Positions 7,455 through 10,229 of a stretch of 10,229 nt of DNA are shown piece by piece (position 1 is the first letter of the stretch; every line of letters begins with the position of its first letter). Under the pieces are notes generated by a model, which did not search any database, was not told where the DNA came from, and saw only the letters and a list, made by a program, of their open reading frames with translations. Position numbers and translations under genes: made by a program. The DNA is from Rodentolepis nana (taxonomy: Eukaryota > Platyhelminthes > Cestoda > Cyclophyllidea > Hymenolepididae): NCBI GenBank assembly GCA_900617975.1, contig UZAE01002135.1:1-10229 (forward strand), read 5' to 3'.

Positions 7455-7490
7455 GGTATCGAAACGCCTGACATTAGAAATAAGTAAATA

Positions 7491-7653
7491 AATGTTAATG
7501 GAATTCCAAGCGAAAGTACTATTAATTAATTTATTAAAGCACCACTGATGCATTTTTTCTTTGGTTTCATCCTTGTCTATGAACTAGTAAATTTTTAAGG
7601 CTCTATTCGTGGGGAAAATTGTAAAAAATATTTGTAAGTACATAGTTGGTGGG
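7491..7653. other. AT-rich spacer
   Basis: Short AT-rich stretch after the tail of copy E, with nothing recognised. Confidence 0.55.
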
Positions 7654-7656
7654 TTA

Positions 7657-8347
7657 CAAATGAAAAAATAATAACTGGTATCGTTTAAAAGGACAACGGA
7701 GGGCAAGTTCTGATTTCAATGCAAAATCGGTTGTACTGGTGAACACATTTGGACGAATCGAGCGTGGTGCACTATTGAGGATTTCTTGGAGAGTCGCATT
7801 TAGGCATGTCCACTTTTGAAACTTCTCACGCTGGTATTACCTGGGAGAGTATTGCTTAGGAAAATTTGAACAAGTTAAAGGTACTTTATTTTCGTTAAAT
7901 AACTTGGCAGTGCCACACATTTTGGATGAGGATAATGTGCTCATCGGATGTGTGGACATAGCGTCAGGGTCAACATGTGAGATTGGAGATTAGGATACAA
8001 AATTTCGACTGAATTACACACCTTCAGATAGAATTGCAGTAGCAAGAAACATATGAGAGACGACACAACAAGAGATAGGAACCAGTTTTTTTGTAAAAGC
8101 ATGACGAACCCCATCAGTAGATGTGCCAGAAACATCAACCCCAATTTTCACAGCCACAACGACTTTAAATACTTGATTAAGTATTGTTGAGAAACCGACG
8201 CTAAATTGACTTTTGGCGTTGAGAAATCTTTGGTAGTGGTAAATGATATGTGCCTACCACATAACTGCAAATCTCAGACTCAATAATAGCACAGGACAAG
8301 CAAATATTTTTTACAACATACTTAAACCTCATTGAGGCATTTATCCT
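7657..8347 (-). pseudogene. possible decayed coding sequence, identity unknown
   Basis: On the minus strand one frame runs from 8253 down to 7657, 199 codons, with only three stops (TAA at 8014-8016, 7990-7992 and 7837-7839). In sequence this AT-rich I would expect roughly a dozen. The open blocks are 79, 50 and 60 codons. Upstream, a second minus frame is open from 8347 to 8204 (48 codons) and overlaps the first, as a frameshift would leave it. The blocks read like ordinary protein, with stretches such as VVVAVKIGVDVSGTSTDG and LNATLQEILNSAPRSIRPNV. I recognise no family: I see no transposase, reverse transcriptase, protease or zinc-knuckle motif. It could be a relic of a host gene, a transposon or an integrated virus. 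Another minus frame at 7941-8144 (67 codons, leucine-rich) overlaps and is probably a shadow. Confidence 0.35.
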
Positions 8348-9640
8348 TTACTTTCGTGAATTTGACAAATATTCAGCAATTGTATGTGATTGACAGTAAA
8401 ATTTTCAATACTATTTCTCTTGGGAATTTTTTCCAACAATAGTCAATGACCCAACGGCGTTGAGGGAGATTATGAACATACGGCAAGTTTGACAGCTCCT
8501 CTTCATTGTTAAACGAAATTCAAATAGTTTGAATTAATTAGAATAGTTTGACAAAATGTTTATTTATAAATTTCAGGAAATTATTTTAACCATCGCTTTT
8601 TTGGCTAAATCTTTCTAAAAAAATTCCATAATAATTGGGCCATTAAGCCAGAACTATGGTTGGACGGTTTCTTTTCAAGTTAAAATACAGACTTGCTTCA
8701 TCAAAATTTATTCTAAAGTCCAATTTCAACACCCAATCGTATTGAAAAAAACATTCTTTACAAGCGTACTTCGTTGGCTACTTGATGGACAAATTGGCAT
8801 TCAGTTTTCCCGCATAATCATGATTAACTAATGAATCGTCTCATTGTTTATATTGAATGTTAAATGGCAATTGTGTGGGAAAATTGCCGATAAAAATTTT
8901 CACTCAAGCACTATTCACACTGTCAATTTCTTTCTTATTCCATTCTTGCATTCCGGTTTCATTTTGTAGATGATTTCAATTGGTTCAAGCGAAAATTGCC
9001 CATTTAAAAAAAGGATCGATATTGTCACTTACATGAACACGTTTTACGTTTTCATTAAAATCATTTTAATACTCGGTTTTAATTAGTAGTTAAATTGATT
9101 TTCCGTTCAAAATTATCAGGATAGAATCAAGTTATTCCCCTTACTTCTTCAACAAGGGAAACAATTGTGCTGTTTTAGAAAAAAGTGATGGTGCGTAATG
9201 TGACTCTTTTTATAATAATTCAAAATAATTCAATTAATTATTTTAATATCACAAATGCAATTAACTTTCGTGTGTTTACGTATTGTGTTGCACGTTAATC
9301 TTTAATTATTTAAAGTCAATTCCCCTTCACCTTGTAACTTGTTGCCTTATGCGGAACAAAAATCGAATCGGATTGGGATAATTTATTTTATCATTATGAA
9401 TTTTTATAAATGAATCAAAGCGAAAAATTTTCCAGGAATTCTTTTGAAATAGAAATATGATTTTCTTTTTGAAACTGTGGCTGTAATAGAATTAGTTAAT
9501 TGGATATGACCTCCAGCTATTTTAAATGTGCCAATGGAAACGAATCCTGGATACTATGTAATTTCATCACCAGCAACTTAACAAACACCAGTAAATAAGT
9601 GTCATTGTGATATTTCGTTAGTCTTCCGTTTGTAATTAAA
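8348..9640. other. AT-rich spacer, nothing recognised
   Basis: About 1.3 kb of strongly AT-rich sequence without a supported frame, RNA gene or family repeat. A small AT palindrome lies near 9219-9245 (AATAATT repeats against AATTATT). The upstream boundary of the possible coding relic could extend slightly into 8348-8400. Confidence 0.5.
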
Positions 9641-10191
9641 TTAACGTGTTTGCTTCCCTTGTACGCGCCAAAAGTGGCCTAGTCCACAGGCGAAGATTAA
9701 TTGAAAACAGTTCGTTAGGTACAAGGACAGAATCTGACTGTACGCTTTTGTTTGTATAAGGCCATTAATGTCACTTCTTACAGTCATTTCTAACTGCGCA
9801 ACCTCAAAACCTGTCGATAAATTCTGAAATATCGTTTTATAAGTGCATGTATTTACAGAGGAGATGCAAATTGCCGATCTACTTTTCTCCCAACGGCCAC
9901 TTTTATGGACCTCTGCTAAGGCGATCACACGCAGAGAAAAATGAGCAATTATTGCAATGTTTATAGATAGCTACACCGCCTTCTCAACATTCTGCAGAAA
10001 AAACGAATTTAAGTGGGAATACCGACCATCAAAATTAATAAACTGCGGACCAATCATAAAATTTTGTTTTGGGCAAATATTTTATTACCTGAATACGAAA
10101 CCAGTTGAGGCTAAGTCATTGTCATTACGGCCTCGCTCTCAATACCACTCCACATACCGTTTGTTGCCAACCAATTTCAGTCACCTTCTAC
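9641..10191. other. spacer with an unsupported minus-strand open frame
   Basis: A minus-strand frame at 9641-9928 is open for 95 codons but begins only at GTG; its first ATG is about half way in. The translation has no recognisable domain. It could be part of an exon, but I saw no supporting splice or start context. The rest is AT-rich with nothing recognised. Confidence 0.45.
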
Positions 10192-10229
10192 TATTTATTT
10201 ATTTATATCAAATGGCAGGCGTTTTGATG
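10192..10229 (-). repeat. SINE-like dispersed repeat, copy F (3' end only, cut by window)
   Basis: TATTTATTTATTTATATC followed by AAATGGCAGGCGTTTTGATG matches the tail and conserved 3' end of copies B and C in the same orientation. Only the last 38 bases or so of the element are in view. The body should continue to the right of the window on the minus strand. Confidence 0.85.

Larger units (their letters stand above)
7127..7490 (+). repeat. SINE-like dispersed repeat, copy E (full length, internal duplication)
   Basis: This copy runs from GGTGTGGGGTGTGTGATAGA through the whole family sequence to CGAAACGCCTGACATTAGA and an A/T tail (AAATAAGTAAATAAAT, about 7478-7493). It carries CCACGTGG at 7158-7165, a (CTGT)n run at 7315-7332 and a 26-bp tandem duplication near its 3' end. 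The splice-donor-like sequence of other copies is lost (ACAAGT on the minus strand). ATTGGAAATAAGT at 7114-7126 resembles ATTAGAAATAAGT at 7473-7485 (12/13) and could be a target-site duplication, but the second match overlaps the expected tail, so the 3' boundary is uncertain. Overlapping minus-strand frames at 6986-7286 are incidental. Confidence 0.87.

Noticed and set aside
7941..8144. 67-codon leucine-rich minus-strand ORF that looks like a membrane peptide
   Set aside because: It overlaps the longer stop-poor frame of the possible coding relic. Hydrophobic composition is common in shadow frames of T-rich sequence.
9641..9928. 95-codon minus-strand open frame
   Set aside because: It opens only from a GTG, contains no recognisable domain, and nothing around it suggests a eukaryotic start or splice structure. 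It may be part of an exon, but that is not supported.
10100..10135. Stretch CTAAGTCATTGTCATTA resembling the mariner terminal repeat
   Set aside because: Thirteen bases (CTAAGTCATTGTC) match the left mariner end, but the outer TTGGGTTGGCAA part is not present without gaps and substitutions, and there is no convincing TA boundary. It could be a highly degraded end, but I cannot support it.

Overview
The window looks like non-genic, AT-rich nuclear DNA from an invertebrate animal, most likely an arthropod. The evidence is a mariner-family transposon with TA target sites, dispersed short retroelement-like repeats with A/T-rich tails, long AT-rich spacers, and no bacterial-type gene packing. I see no convincing intact host gene, tRNA, rRNA or CRISPR array. 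The clear content is mobile DNA and its relics.

Layout. Positions 1-50 are the terminal 50 bases of a mariner element whose body lies to the left of the window. A nearly complete 1301-bp mariner copy lies at 5680-6980. It has imperfect terminal inverted repeats, flanking TA dinucleotides and one dead transposase gene (5862-6906). The two copies are head to head, with their 5' ends about 5.6 kb apart. Between and around them are six copies or fragments of one roughly 320-330-bp dispersed repeat, here called the SINE-like repeat: A 571-775 (+), B 967-1287 (-), C 3225-3553 (-), D 4663-4909 (+), E 7127-7490 (+) and F 10192-10229 (-, cut by the window end). The five copies whose 5' ends are visible begin at about the same place. 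Several end in an A/T-rich tail (AAATA- or AAT-like). Copy C is flanked by a perfect 13-bp direct repeat. Together these points indicate a short non-autonomous retroposon moved by a LINE-type machinery. I did not recognise the family and found no convincing tRNA-type A/B boxes.

Other signals are weaker. A minus-strand block at 7657-8347 is unusually free of stops in one frame for about 200 codons and continues upstream in a second frame, so it may be a decayed protein-coding sequence of unknown origin. Two cysteine-rich plus-strand ORFs (2360-2677 and 5139-5396) are unrecognised and may be chance. There is a perfect 12-bp stem hairpin at 2888-2918. The rest is AT-rich spacer.

Nothing here forms an operon or a multi-gene system. 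The most interesting features are properties of the repeat family: a splice-donor sequence at a fixed antisense position, a CACGTG core near the 5' end, an inverted pair able to fold as RNA, and a clear target-site duplication. The possible coding relic at 7657-8347 is the other point worth following.
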